Below are positions 8,697 to 19,881 of a stretch of DNA of 64,000 nucleotides, piece by piece. The notes beneath the pieces are model-generated. The model saw only the letters and a list, made by a program, of their open reading frames with translations. It did not search any database and was not told the origin of the DNA. A program made the translations under genes and the position numbers. This DNA is from Plasmodiophora brassicae (lineage: Eukaryota > Endomyxa > Phytomyxea > Plasmodiophorida > Plasmodiophoridae): contig JASFAU010000012.1 of the NCBI GenBank assembly GCA_039704465.1, forward strand, positions 434,001 to 498,000. The letters are read 5' to 3'. Every line of letters starts with the position of its first letter. The stretch's first letter is position 1.

Positions 8697-10522
8697 GATG
8701 GGAAATCGCTTCGGAAACTCGTCAGAAGATATAGGGACGTTTGGCGTATGAGCATTGGACCTGATGGTCCAGCCAGGGTTACACCATTTGTCACGGAGCT
8801 GAAACCGGATGCGGAACCTTACAGGTGCCGAGCCAGAAAGTACAGTATGGAGGACAGTGCTTTCATGGAGGAATTCGTCGCCCAATTGAAGAAGTATGGC
8901 CTAGTCGTTGAAAACTACAACGCGAAGTGGGCTTCACCGGTGGTGGTGGTGACGAAGCCAGGGGGCGGAAAGCGGTTCTGTGTTGATCTCAGAGCTGTTA
9001 ATGCCAAATGTGTCGCCGTGGCGTGGCCTATGCCACATCAGGAGGCGATACTCAGGAACCTGGCAGGCTCGAGGTTCTGGTTTAAGCTAGATGCGTTCAA
9101 AGGCTTCTGGATGATGCCGCTGGATGAAGCGTGTCAGGAGATCTTCTCCTTCATGACAGATAGGGGGTGTATAAGCCAACGAGGTCGATGCAGGGGGGAA
9201 TGAACTCCGCCCCTCAGTATCAAGGGAGGATGTTTGAGGTGTTCGGGGAACTTATGTTCCACAAACTAATCATATGGATCGATGATCTAATGGGGCATGC
9301 CCAAAGGGAGGATGATTGGTTCCGAACGTTGGAACGGACTCTGATGCTAGCCGAACGGCACAGCATCAAGTTCAACGTGGAGAAGTGTGAGCTCTTCACA
9401 ACAGAGGTTCGGTTCTGTGGAAGGATATTCACGCCAGAAGGGGTAAGGCACGATCCTGCTAGGATTGAGGCTTTAATGGCGATACCACAGCCGAGGACGG
9501 CAAGGGACTTGCAACAATTCCTTATGGCAACTCAGTGGATGAGTAGGTCCATCCCTGAGTACAACAGGAAGGTACACCTGTTACAGAGGATATACGAGGA
9601 TGCAATGAAGGACCAACCTGGCAGGACGAAAGCCATTGCCAGGAGGGTGCGATTGTGCAAATATGGATGGTCACCCGAACATGCGCTGGCATTCGAGAAA
9701 CGAGATGGCAGTGGCGGACACGGTCCAACTAGCGTACCCGCGAAAGGACCGGATCAATGCCTATTCTCAGATGCAAATGAGGTTAACAGCGCGGCGGTAG
9801 TCACACAGATTCCGCCTGAGGACTTGGGTAAACCAGTGCATGGGCAGCGACATGAACCGCTGGGTTTCGTCGGACACAAGTTCGCGGGCCCAGAGCGGAA
9901 CTGGTCCACGGTGGAGAAGGAAGGGTTCGCGATCAAGGATGGGATTGACAAACTGGACTATCTCGTTACAACCAACGAGCAGTTTCGTTTGTTTACCGAT
10001 CATAGGAATCTCGTGAGGATATTCTCACCAACGGACGTGTCAAAGCCAACGGCGCAGAAACTGCAACGATGGGCACTGGACATACAGAGGGTCAACTACG
10101 TCATTGAACACATTGCGGGGGAGGACAATGTGTGGTCGGATCTTATGACGCGGTGGGGTGCACCGGACGGTGGGCCTGATGACCAGCACCTAGAGGTACG
10201 CACGATCAGGAGGATAACGCTTCAAATTGAGGACGGATATCGGGTACGGCCGTTACAAAGGAAGGAATTCCAATGGCCGACCGTGGACGAAATCCGTAAG
10301 GCTCAGAGGAAATGGCTCAGAGGAACGAAACGACCGAAGAATGGTGATGATCTCTTCGTCACAGGGAAGGGACAGGTGATCATACCAGACGAATGCAACG
10401 AGCTGAAGCTGCAGCTATGCGCTATTGCTCATGCGGGCGGAAACAGTGGGCATCTAGGACTGAAGGCCTCGTTGAGGAAGTTGGGGAGTTCTGCCATTGG
10501 GCACACTGCGATGAGGACATGA
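8697..10522 (+). pseudogene. Reverse transcriptase-RNase H and integrase zinc-binding region of element 1 (frameshifted)
   Basis: The reverse transcriptase starts in the frame of 8748-9203 (KWASPVVVV, then KPGGGKRFCVDLRAVN, FWFKLDAFKGFW). Relative to element 2 one A is missing at about 9163, so the rest continues in the frame of 9167-10522 with the catalytic IWIDDL box (usually Y/FxDD). RNase H shows LFSDANEVNSAAVVTQ and LDYLVTTNEQFRLFTDH. The integrase zinc-binding His pair (HAGGNSGH) precedes another frame change at about 10480. There is also a 2-bp difference from element 2 at about 9700. These lesions prevent a full polyprotein. Confidence 0.88.
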
Positions 10523-11726
10523 GGACGTTCTGCAACGCGTGTTTGAACTGTCTACCGACAAGGGGCGGGGTTAGGATTCCCAGGCCATTGGGAACAGCTG
10601 TTCATGGTGTTAGGCCGAATCAGGTGATTCACTTGGATTGGCTATACATGATGGCGGCTCAGAAGGGCGGAAGACATGATCTGCAATGGAACCTGATAAT
10701 CAGGGATGATCTGTCTGGCATGGTCAAGATTACTCCTGACCATACACCCAATGCGGAAACCACTGTAGAGGCACTGCTCGAATGGAGGGCTATCTTCGGA
10801 ACGTTTGAGTTGATGGTGTCAGACATGGCGTCTTGCTTTCTGGCAAACGTTGTGAAGGAACTGGCGCGTCGATGTGGATTTGCTCATCACCCGACTGTTG
10901 CCTATGGGCATTACAGTAATGGATCAATTGAGGTGATCAACAGGAACTACTTGCAACTAGTCAGAGCACTTCTGTCTGAATTGCAGTGGGACAAATACGA
11001 TTGGCCATGGTTGAACCACAACATTGAACACACGATCAATCACAGGTCGCAGGCGCGTACCAACGGGAATGCGCCAGTGACAGTGATGATGGGACGTCAA
11101 CCAGACAACCCGCTGAAGCAAGTGTTCAAGAGGCCAGGGGATGAGAAGTATGGGGAAGCTACACTCTCAAAGGAGCATATTCAGGAGCTAGTCAGTAATT
11201 GCAGACGTCGCTGAATGAAATGCACAAGGGAGCAGTGCAGCAATCGAAGAAAATCCGAGCCGTACACAGGAAGAGGAGCGACGCGTACCGACGAGCAACT
11301 GCACCGAACTTTCAGATCGGTGACTATGTACTCATCGGATTGCCTGAACCGGGTAAGGTTCCGGGCAAGAAGCTCTTTATGAAGTGGCGGGGCCTATATC
11401 AAATAACTGATAGCCACGAGAACTACACCTACGAGGTGAGGAATATGTTCAATGAGACGGACACTCGAACCGTTCACGGGGACCGCGTTCGCCTCTATGA
11501 ACATGGCAAAGTGAATGCCACTGAGGAACTGAAGCGACAGATGGATTATGACAATGAGCGTTTCGCCATTGAAGTCTTCAAGGACTGCAGGCACAGTCCG
11601 GAGACAGGGGAATTGGAATTGTTGATCGGATGGAAGGGTTTCTCTGAAGCGGAGGATTCATGGGAGCCAATCTGCAGGTTGGCGATGGATGTACCAGCTG
11701 GCTGGTGGCACATGCCGCCAGGATGA
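10480..11726 (+). pseudogene. Integrase core and chromodomain of element 1 (frameshifted)
   Basis: The second half of the zinc-binding module (CNACLNC) is followed by the integrase core with the three acidic residues in HLDWLY, VSDMAS and NGSIEVIN. A small lesion at about 11190, absent from element 2, shifts into the frame of 11199-11726. That frame carries the GPY/F-like region and a terminal chromodomain (FAIEVFKD, then LELLIGWKGFSEAEDSWEP). In chromoviruses the chromodomain guides integration to marked chromatin. Confidence 0.88.
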
Positions 11727-11989
11727 GGAAGGAGAAACATCACCTTGCTGATGAGGTTAAGGAGTTACTTAAGGCGGAAGGAGTCCAGTAGGCTAGTCAT
11801 GCTTTTTTCCCGGATGCGCGCTGGGTTATTTTAATGCCGACGGCCATGTGACGACAGAAGCCAAAACTGTGTTCTACGAAGATTGAGACTTAATTATGTT
11901 AATTAGACTATATTAAGGAGAAGACATGATTAGGATACACCACCACTGAAGACACCTGCAAGGAGGAGCATTTCGTTGAAGGAGGGGAA

Positions 11990-12165
11990 TGTGCCGGCTC
12001 CAAGCTATAAGACAAGAATAGCTGTGATCCGGCTAGGCCGCCCTAAGAATGACGGACATGCACGGAGTGCGCACGGAGTCCGCACGGCGTCCGCGGGAGC
12101 TGCAGGTCGGGGACACAGACGATTATACTACACGGCTGATATACCATCACCGTTGGGACGTCACA
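11990..12165 (+). repeat. 3' LTR of element 1
   Basis: 176 bp, TGTG...CACA, preceded by the polypurine tract. Right flank TGCCT does not match the left flank CAGCG of the 5' LTR. Confidence 0.95.
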
Positions 12166-12577
12166 TGCCTCGCTGGACCTCTATCTGGAGGCACAGTTCA
12201 CACGCAAAGTGACGCCGCTGATTGATTGTCATTGCGACTCGACCTGACAGACCCGACCTGACAGCGGCTCAGACGTTGCGGGGCACAACAGCGAAGCACG
12301 TGTCAGCCGGTACAGCGATAAGCCGACTCGAGGAAGCGCATGTGGCACGTTCCTGCGAACGTCGCTGCGATCAGCTACACGCGCGGCGCATTGATGGTCT
12401 CCGACTACTGCTGCTGCTCTACGCCGCCTTCGCCAGACGGGGTCTGCCTGCAGGTGACAGGCAGATCGAGGGTCGCCGCAAAGGGCCGCAGCGATCCGCT
12501 GGACAACACCCCTCGACAGACGCGGAAGGCCCGGGCGAGCACCAATTGGTTGTTGCCCGTCCACCACAAGGGACGTC
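12166..12577. other. 412-bp spacer at the centre of the retrotransposon palindrome
   Basis: Single-copy-looking DNA between the two inverted elements. No coding motif. It contains an inverted copy of the dispersed short repeat (TGCCTGCAGGTGACAGGCAGA region, about 12440-12470). Confidence 0.5.
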
Positions 12578-12753
12578 TGTGACGTCCCAACGGTGATGGT
12601 ATATCAGCCGTGTAGTATAATCGTCTGTGTCCCCGACCTGCAGCTCCCACGGACGCCGTGCGGACTCCGTGCGCACTCCGTGCATGTCCGTCATTCTTAG
12701 GGCGGCCTAGCCGGATCACAGCTATTCTTGTCTTATAGCTTGGAGCCGGCACA
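12578..12753 (-). repeat. 3' LTR of element 2
   Basis: 176 bp inverted relative to element 1. Carries T at the single variable site, like the 5' LTR of element 1. Confidence 0.95.
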
Positions 12754-13039
12754 TTCCCCTCCTTCAAAGAAATGCTCCTCCTTGCAGGTGTCTTCAGTGG
12801 TGGTGTATCCTAATCATGTCTTCTCCTTAATATAGTCTAATTAACATAATTAAGTCTCAATCTTCGTAGAACACAGTTTTGGCTTCTGTCGTCACATGGC
12901 CGTCGGCATTAAAATAACCCAGCGCGCATCCGGGAAAAAAGCATGACTAGCCTACTGGACTCCTTCCGCCTTAAGTAACTCCTTAACCTCATCAGCAAGG
13001 TGATGTTTCTCCTTCCTCATCCTGGCGGCATGTGCCTTC

Positions 13040-14459
13040 ACCAGCTTCGGTACATCCATCGCCAACCTGCAGATTGGCTCCCATGAATCCTCCGCTTCAG
13101 AGAAACCCTTCCATCCGATCAACAATTCCAATTCCCCTGTCTCCGGACTGTGCCTGCAGTCCTTGAAGACTTCAATGGCGAAACGCTCATTGTCAATCCA
13201 TCTGTCGCTTCAGTTCCTCAGTGGCATTCACTTTGCCATGTTCATAGAGGCGAACGCGGTCCCCGTGAACGGTTCGAGTGTCCGTCTCATTGAACATATT
13301 CCTCACCTCGTAGGTGTAGTTCTCGTGGCTATCAGTTATTTGATATAGGCCCCGCCACTTCATAAAGAGCTTCTTGCCCGGAACCTTACCCGGTTCAGGC
13401 AATCCGATGAGTACATAGTCACCGATCTGAAAGTTCGGTGCAGTTGCTCGTCGGTACGCGTCGCTCCTCTTCCTGTGTACGGCTCGGATTTTCTTCGATT
13501 GCTGCACTGCTCCCTTGTGCATTTCATTCAGCGACGTCTGCAATTGCATGACTAGCTCCTGAATATGCTCCTTTGAGAGTGTAGCTTCCCCATACTTCTC
13601 ATCCCTGGCCTCTTGAACACTTGCTTCAGCGGGTTGTCTGGTTGACGTCCCATCATCACTGTCACTGGCGCATTCCCGTTGGTACGCGCCTGCGACCTGT
13701 GATTGATCGTGTGTTCAATGTTGTGGTTCAACCATGGCCAATCGTATTTGTCCCACTGCAATTCAGACAGAAGTGCTCTGACTAGTTGCAAGTAGTTCCT
13801 GTTGATCACCTCAATTGATCCATTACTGTAATGCCCATAGGCAACAGTCGGGTGATGAGCAAATCCACATCGACGCGCCAGTTCCTTCACAACGTTTGCC
13901 AGAAAGCAAGACGCCATGTCTGACACCATCAACTCAAACGTTCCGAAGATAGCCCTCCATTCGAGCAGTGCCTCTACAGTGGTTTCCGCATTGGGTGTAT
14001 GGTCAGGAGTAATCTTGACCATGCCAGACAGATCATCCCTGATTATCAGGTTCCATTGCAGATCATGTCTTCCGCCCTTCTGAGCCGCCATCATGTATAG
14101 CCAATCCAAGTGAATCACCTGATTCGGCCTAACACCATGAACAGCTGTTCCCAATGGCCTGGGAATCCTAACCCCGCCCCTTGTCGGTAGACAGTTCAAA
14201 CACGCGTTGCAGAACGTCCTCATGTCCTCATCGCAGTGTGCCCAATGGCAGAACTCCCCAACTTCCTCAACGAGGCCTTCAGTCCTAGATGCCCACTGTT
14301 TCCGCCCGCATGAGCAATAGCGCATAGCTGCAGCTTCAGCTCGTTGCATTCGTCTGGTATGATCACCTGTCCCTTCCCTGTGACGAAGAGATCATCACCA
14401 TTCTTCGGTCGTTTCGTTCCTCTGAGCCATTTCCTCTGAGCCTTACGGATTTCGTCCAC
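13040..14459 (-). pseudogene. Integrase and chromodomain of element 2
   Basis: The minus-strand frames 14459-14220, 14349-13552 and 13549-13193 carry the integrase His/Cys module, the D-D-E core and the GPY/F-like region. Chromodomain sequence lies below 13190, but the frame is lost there. The break between the His and Cys halves of the zinc-binding module is at the same base as in element 1. Confidence 0.85.
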
Positions 14460-14592
14460 GGTCGGCCATTGAATTCCTTCCTTTGTAACGGCCGTACCCG
14501 ATATCCGTCCTCAATTTGAAGCGTTATCCTCCTGATCGTGCGTACCTCTAGGTGCTGGTCATCAGGCCCACCGTCCGGTGCACCCCACCGCG

Positions 14593-16086
14593 TCATAAGA
14601 TCCGACCACACATTGTCCTCCCCGCAATGTGTTCAATGACGTAGTTGACCCTCTGTATGTCCAGTGCCCATCGTTGCAGTTTCTGCGCCGTTGGCTTTGA
14701 CACGTCCGTTGGTGAGAATATCCTCACGAGATTCCTATGATCGGTAAACAAACGAAACTGCTCGTTGGTTGTAACGAGATAGTCCAGTTTGTCAATCCCA
14801 TCCTTGATCGCGAACCCTTCCTTCTCCACCGTGGACCAGTTCCGCTCTGGGCCCGCGAACTTGTGTCCGACGAAACCCAGCGGTTCATGTCGCTGCCCAT
14901 GCACTGGTTTACCCAAGTCCTCAGGCGGAATCTGTGTGACTACCGCCGCGCTGTTAACCTCATTTGCATCTGAGAATAGGCATTGATCCGGTCCTTTCGC
15001 GGGTACGCTAGTTGGACCGTGTCCGCCACTGCCATCTTCAGTTTCTCGAATGCCAGCGCATGTTCGGGTGACCATCCATATTTGCACAATCGCACCCTCC
15101 TGGCAATGGCTTTCGTCCTGCCAGGTTGGTCCTTCATTGCATCCTCGTATATCCTCTGTAACAGGTGTACCTTCCTGTTGTACTCAGGGATGGACCTACT
15201 CATCCACTGAGTTGCCATAAGGAATTGTTGCAAGTCCCTTGCCGTCCTCGGCTGTGGTATCGCCATTAAAGCCTCAATCCTAGCAGGATCGTGCCTTACC
15301 CCTTCTGGCGTGAATATCCTTCCACAGAACCGAACCTCTGTTGTGAAGAGCTCACACTTCTCCACGTTGAACTTGATGCTGTGCCGTTCGGCTAGCATCA
15401 GAGTCCGTTCCAACGTTCGGAACCAATCATCCTCCCTTTGGGCATGCCCCATTAGATCATCGATCCATATGATTAGTTTGTGGAACATAAGTTCCCCGAA
15501 CACCTCAAACATCCTCCCTTGATACTGAGGGGCGGAGTTCATTCCCCCCTGCATCGACCTCGTTGGCTTATACACCCCCTTATCTGTCATGAAGGAGAAG
15601 ATCTCCTGACACGCTTCATCCAGCGGCATCATCCAGAAGCCTTTGAACGCATCTAGCTTAAACCAGAACCTCGAGCCTGCCAGGTTCCTGGAGTATCGCC
15701 TCCTGATGTGGCATAGGCCACGCCACGGCGACACATTTGGCATTAACAGCTCTGAGATCAACACAGAACCGCTTTCCGCCCCCTGGCTTCGTCACCACCA
15801 CCACCGGTGAAGCCCACTTCGCGTTGTAGTTTTCAACGACTAGGCCATACTTCTTCAATTGGGCGACGAATTCCTCCATGAAAGCACTGTCCTCCATACT
15901 GTACTTTCTGGCTCGGCACCTGTAAGGTTCCGCATCCGGTTTCAGCTCCGTGACAAATGGTGTAACCCTGGCTGGACCATCAGGTCCAATGCTCATACGC
16001 CAAACGTCCCTATATCTTCTGACGAGTTTCCGAAGCGATTTCCCCATCGCTTGCGGTAGGCCATTCCTCAATGCGCGCTCGGCCAT
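14593..16086 (-). pseudogene. Reverse transcriptase-RNase H of element 2
   Basis: Frames 16086-15658, 15764-14940 and 15087-14593. They carry the LDLRAVN-type motif, the IWIDDL catalytic box and RNase H. A frame change at about 15010-15030, inside RNase H, corresponds to the place where element 1 is kept open by a 2-bp difference, so a lesion here may pre-date the split of the copies. Confidence 0.85.
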
Positions 16087-17598
16087 CCGTCCATCTCCTT
16101 TCCAGGGAGTCTGTGGAATCGGTTCCGATCCTCACATCCTCTGTTTCCTCTTCCTCCCCTTCCCAGAGAGGTGGCATCTCGTTTGCCCATGTGCACTTCA
16201 TCCATGACGTCATTCCCCTTCTTCGGCGTGCTCTTAATGAGTACGTCCAGGGCCTTCTTTGGGTGGATACCCAACTCGTCCAACAGCCTCTCCCTAGGAT
16301 TATTTCCTTTTCAGGAATGTCCCATACAAGGCATCGGCGCCGGCGAGTGATCAGTTCGCCTGCCGTCGTCGTCAGTCCCAGATCCAGTATCATCACATGG
16401 TAGGCTGTGTGCTTCGTTTCTCTGTCTACCAGACAGAACGTTTCCGGCTTCTGGAGGTTCTCCATTGTTAACAATGGGTCCCGCTCCATTAGCTCGCGCG
16501 CTATGGTCAATGGCATCAGAACGTCAACCGATGTCGCTCCACTGTCCAGAACCCCAACGTAGTCTTCCTCATGTCCGTTTACACGAACGACTACTTGGTC
16601 CCCTGTCCTCTGCGCCCCCTCCGACACTCTTCCTACCACTGGAAGCCATGGGTACTCTGACAAGTCGTCATCTTTATCAGATTTGGCCGGGTCCATCCCT
16701 TCCCGTTGGCCCCTTGCGGCGATCCTTCAGCAGGTCTGCGACCTGCTTCTTGGTAGGCTTCTTCGGGCAACGAAACGCTGGATGTCCAACCTCGTCACAG
16801 TTGAAACATCGCAGGTCCTTCCGGTGTCGTTTCGTGTCCCGGCCTCCATCGCCTCCTTCATCCGTCTGCGCCCCTCGCTTCTTTGGGGTGGGTTTGACCT
16901 TTCCCTTCCCCTTGCCATCCTCACGTCCCGGCTCCATGTACAACATCGTCTCCTCATACGATGCAGCCCGTTCCTTCAGCACCCGATAGAATTCCAAAGG
17001 GTCCTTCTGGAGATCGGTCTGGCGCTTCATGACGAGGGTCCGCATGAGCGCTTGTAAACCGGATGGGCGCACAGCACCCAGTAGGTACTTGACCAGGTTC
17101 TTCCGTCCCTCGCGGGACGTGAAGAGGTCCTGCCACCCGTTGCGCGCGACCAATTCCTCGTACTGCTGCACGAGGTTCACGACCTGCCGCTGGTGTGGTG
17201 ATGGTCAGCTTCATCGCCAGCTTCCGCATCTCCCGGTCGATGTTCGCGTCCGTCGAGCGATCCTGCTCCAGATGCCTCTTCATCCAGTCCATCAGGTCGC
17301 TCTCCGTCACCCCCTCGGCGTCCGTGCCGAGTTCCCACTTGCAGATCGCCCTGAGCAGACCGGGGTCGATCATACTCCTCACTGACCGTGGGATCTGGCC
17401 TTTGGCATTCGGATCGTCCCGGAAGTGATTCCGATACGTCTTCAGCTCGGCCATGAACGTCGTGACGGCCTTGCGGTCCATGCTCTTCAAGGTCGGCGCC
17501 TTGTTCATCTGCAGGACGATCGTTGAGCCTTGCACGCTCTGTCCTTGTTGTCGATCATCGACGTCATCTTCCAGCAGCATCTCCTGCGCGGTGGCCAC
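16010..17598 (-). pseudogene. Gag and protease of element 2
   Basis: Gag runs from about 17598 and is broken by a 2-bp loss near 17186, then continues in the frame 17180-16677 through the CCHC knuckle to its own TGA. Protease (VLDSGAT) lies in the next frame, 16696-16010, overlapping the gag end. This is the arrangement expected if +1 frameshifting or reinitiation expresses the protease; it is only an inference. Confidence 0.8.
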
Positions 17599-17648
17599 CA
17601 TCGCGTCCTTCTTTGAAACCTTCCCCGAAAGGATGTTCAAGAGATCTC

Positions 17649-17824
17649 TGTGACGTCCCAACGGTGATGGTATATCAGCCGTGTAGTATAATCGTCTGTG
17701 TCCCCGACCTGCAGCTCCCGCGGACGCCGTGCGGACTCCGTGCGCACTCCGTGCATGTCCGTCATTCTTAGGGCGGCCTAGCCGGATCACAGCTATTCTT
17801 GTCTTATAGCTTGGAGCCGGCACA
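17649..17824 (-). repeat. 5' LTR of element 2
   Basis: 176 bp. Carries C at the variable site, like the 3' LTR of element 1. Confidence 0.95.
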
Positions 17825-17884
17825 GGCAACAGCCAGCCATCCGGTGACGAGTCCCAATAATTCTGTGCCAGCTTCATTATGTGT

Positions 17885-17897
17885 GGGGGGGGGGGGG
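17885..17897. repeat. Run of 13 G
   Basis: Uninterrupted G tract between element 2 and the zinc-finger gene, likely a slippage-prone site and a weak point of assembly. Confidence 0.9.
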
Positions 17898-18289
17898 AGT
17901 CCTCAGGTGTCTGCACAGGAAGTGGCGATGGCGAAACCCGAGATGATTTGGGCAATATGGTCTATGGGCAATAGGACAACGTCTGCACCTTGAGAGCCTT
18001 GCAGCGGTATTGGTGTCGAAGTAGATTATGTTTGAATACCTTCTTGCGGCAATGAACGCACGTAACTGTGGTGGCATCCGGGACCGAGCTGGATGTGGTC
18101 GGCCCCGGCGCCTTGCAACCGCGTATCATGTGCCGCCTTAGGTTCCATTCGGTGGAAAGCTTCTTGCCGCATTGGACACACATAGTGTCCTTCGGGACCG
18201 AGCTGGATGTGGTCGGCTCCGGCCCCTTGCAACCGCGTGTCAAATGCCGCCTTAGGCTAGATTTGTTGAAAAACTGGTTGCCGCATTGG

Positions 18290-19546
18290 CAGGCCTCTTT
18301 ATATACGGATTTTGACCCCAAAAGTCCGTGGCGCGCCGTAATCAAGCTGGCGGTCAGTCCATAAATAAGCGAGTTCGCGTTGGGGTAGTTTTCGTGGTTG
18401 TCATGCCGTCGGGAGCGCGTACAACGGATTTCCAGGCCTCTCACCCGGTTGATTACGCCGTTCGCCCCACCCAGTCCCACCAGCAACACACGAATGTTGT
18501 GATAGGGGTGGAATGTCTCTTCTGCGCCCACTTCGGCAGGGAGGAGAAGGTCGGCGCGAAGCGCAAGCCCACAACGCGAGTGAAAGACACCTCCCGAGTG
18601 GTGGGTTATGATGTTGGTTGTACACGAATTCGCCGCAACTTGCATGGTTACTTTCAGGACGATCCAAAGTCCCGAACTCACCGTCAGCATTCAGCGTCAG
18701 GCGCTTGGCGACCTTTGCTCCAGATTGTTGAACCAGGTCCAAGGGCGTGAGCTGTTGAAACATGGAACAGGTTGACGAACTCGACGAGACGTGGGTGCTG
18801 TCGAAATGCCACCGGTCGGCGTCAATCGCCAACGTGTCGAGAACTGTATTCTGGACATGGGTTCGTTTGTTCATGGCCGCATTGGATGGGCTCAGGGACC
18901 TTCGCCAATGTTGTCGACAACACGATCCACCTGTACTCGTCGTCTCTGTCCGGTATCTCGAGCATTGTTGCAGAACGCGACGAGAATAATGTCGCCAGCG
19001 CTGACCACGTCCCTCCTGTCACGCCGCAAGAACTTGTTACCTTGCCTCCGAGGCAGTTTTGTGTTGGTGTTCGCCGACACATTGACCGTCTACTGGTTCG
19101 CTGGACCCGGACCGATATTGATGCCATAGAACAGGAACATCAGGAGCTGGTTGCCGCATATTCTCGCGAACCAGTTCTGCGAGCATCTCTCGATGCCTTA
19201 AGCGGAACTTCCACCTTTGAATCCAGCTGGAAAGTAGTGCAGGGGCGCTTCCTATCTTTGTAGAGGTTCAGCGATGGCCTGGCAACCGTCTTTCCTGGGA
19301 CTGCGCAAGTCGAGAGCGATTTCTCCATCGTGAAGTCAGAGAAAGACGTCCACCGAATGGCCATCACCGACCTGTCCCTTGAAGGAGCGCAACATTCAGG
19401 CGCTGACGTTCGTGTAGAACAATAAATTCCAACAGAATGCTCCATCCCTTACGGTGATCCGTGTAATCCGTAAACAACCTCCTGTTCTAGTCCGTGAATA
19501 GGCTATTTAAGGAGCTTACGGATCAGTCCGTATATAAAGAGGCCTG
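18290..19546 (+). mobile_element. hAT-superfamily DNA transposon, degenerate
   Basis: Perfect 20-bp terminal inverted repeats (CAGGCCTCTTTATATACGGA at 18290-18309 and its complement at 19527-19546) flanked by an exact 8-bp target duplication CGCATTGG (18282-18289 and 19547-19554). An 8-bp duplication and CAGG ends are hAT hallmarks. TCCGT/ACGGA-type subterminal motifs recur near the right end. At 1257 bp with a broken transposase it is non-autonomous. Confidence 0.92.
18485..19424 (+). pseudogene. hAT transposase remnant
   Basis: An N-terminal BED-like piece (VECLFCAHFGREEKVGAKRK, about 18507-18566) is followed by stop-ridden sequence, then an open stretch 18772-19263. A C-terminal piece in another frame has PGTAQVESDFSIVKSEKD and ITDLSLEG (about 19290-19390), which resembles the dimerisation end of hAT transposases common in oomycetes. 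The catalytic centre is largely missing or unrecognisable. Confidence 0.7.
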
Positions 19547-19829
19547 CGCATTGGCCACACGTAACTGTTGTGCCCTGAGGGATCGAGCTGGATGTTGTCG
19601 CCCCAGCAGCAAAGTTAGACGTCATGATCTGGTGTTGATTGTACGATACCCACGTTTGCCCAACAGAGCCATGCATGTAGCTGACGACGTCCGTCGGGGC
19701 CCAGATTGGCGGGCTGCTGAGCAGGTGATCGGTGGCGTACGATGCTGGATCACGTCCTCTGTTAGACTCTGCCGTTGACATCGCCACGTCGACGGCGGCG
19801 TCGCCCAGGTTGCCGATGTCGTTCATTCC

Positions 19830-19881
19830 CTGGCAGATGTCAGCAGCGGCAATAAAAGGAGAGATGGGCGTGATTCGTCAC
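19830..19881 (-). other. Inferred 52-nt intron of zinc-finger copy 2
   Basis: GT...AG, same length, phase and position as in copy 1, and again similar to the coding repeat. It contains an in-frame TGA. Confidence 0.5.

Larger units (their letters stand above)
6964..12165 (+). mobile_element. Ty3/gypsy chromodomain retrotransposon (chromovirus), copy 1
   Basis: A complete LTR element of 5202 bp bounded by two 176-bp LTRs (6964-7139 and 11990-12165) that begin TGTG and end CACA and differ at one position (T at the 5' LTR, C at the 3' LTR, in GGCGTCCGYGGGAGC). Order is gag with zinc knuckle, protease, reverse transcriptase, RNase H, integrase, chromodomain, which is the Ty3/gypsy order. A polypurine tract (AAGGAGGGGAA) lies just before the 3' LTR. 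No 5-bp target duplication is visible at the outer ends, and no TGG-type primer-binding site follows the 5' LTR. Several frameshifts make it non-functional as it stands. Confidence 0.93.
12578..17824 (-). mobile_element. Ty3/gypsy chromodomain retrotransposon (chromovirus), copy 2, inverted
   Basis: A 5247-bp element on the minus strand with 176-bp LTRs at 17649-17824 (5') and 12578-12753 (3'). It is nearly identical to element 1, with the same domain order. It keeps about 50 bp between gag and protease that element 1 lost and is intact where element 1 has its private indels at about 8705, 9163 and 11190. It has its own lesions: a 2-bp loss in gag at about 17186, and a one-base loss in integrase at about 13610. 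Its chromodomain end is disturbed near 13190. The frame break in the integrase zinc-binding region is shared with element 1. No matching flanking duplication is seen (GACGTC on one side, GGCAAC on the other). Confidence 0.93.
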
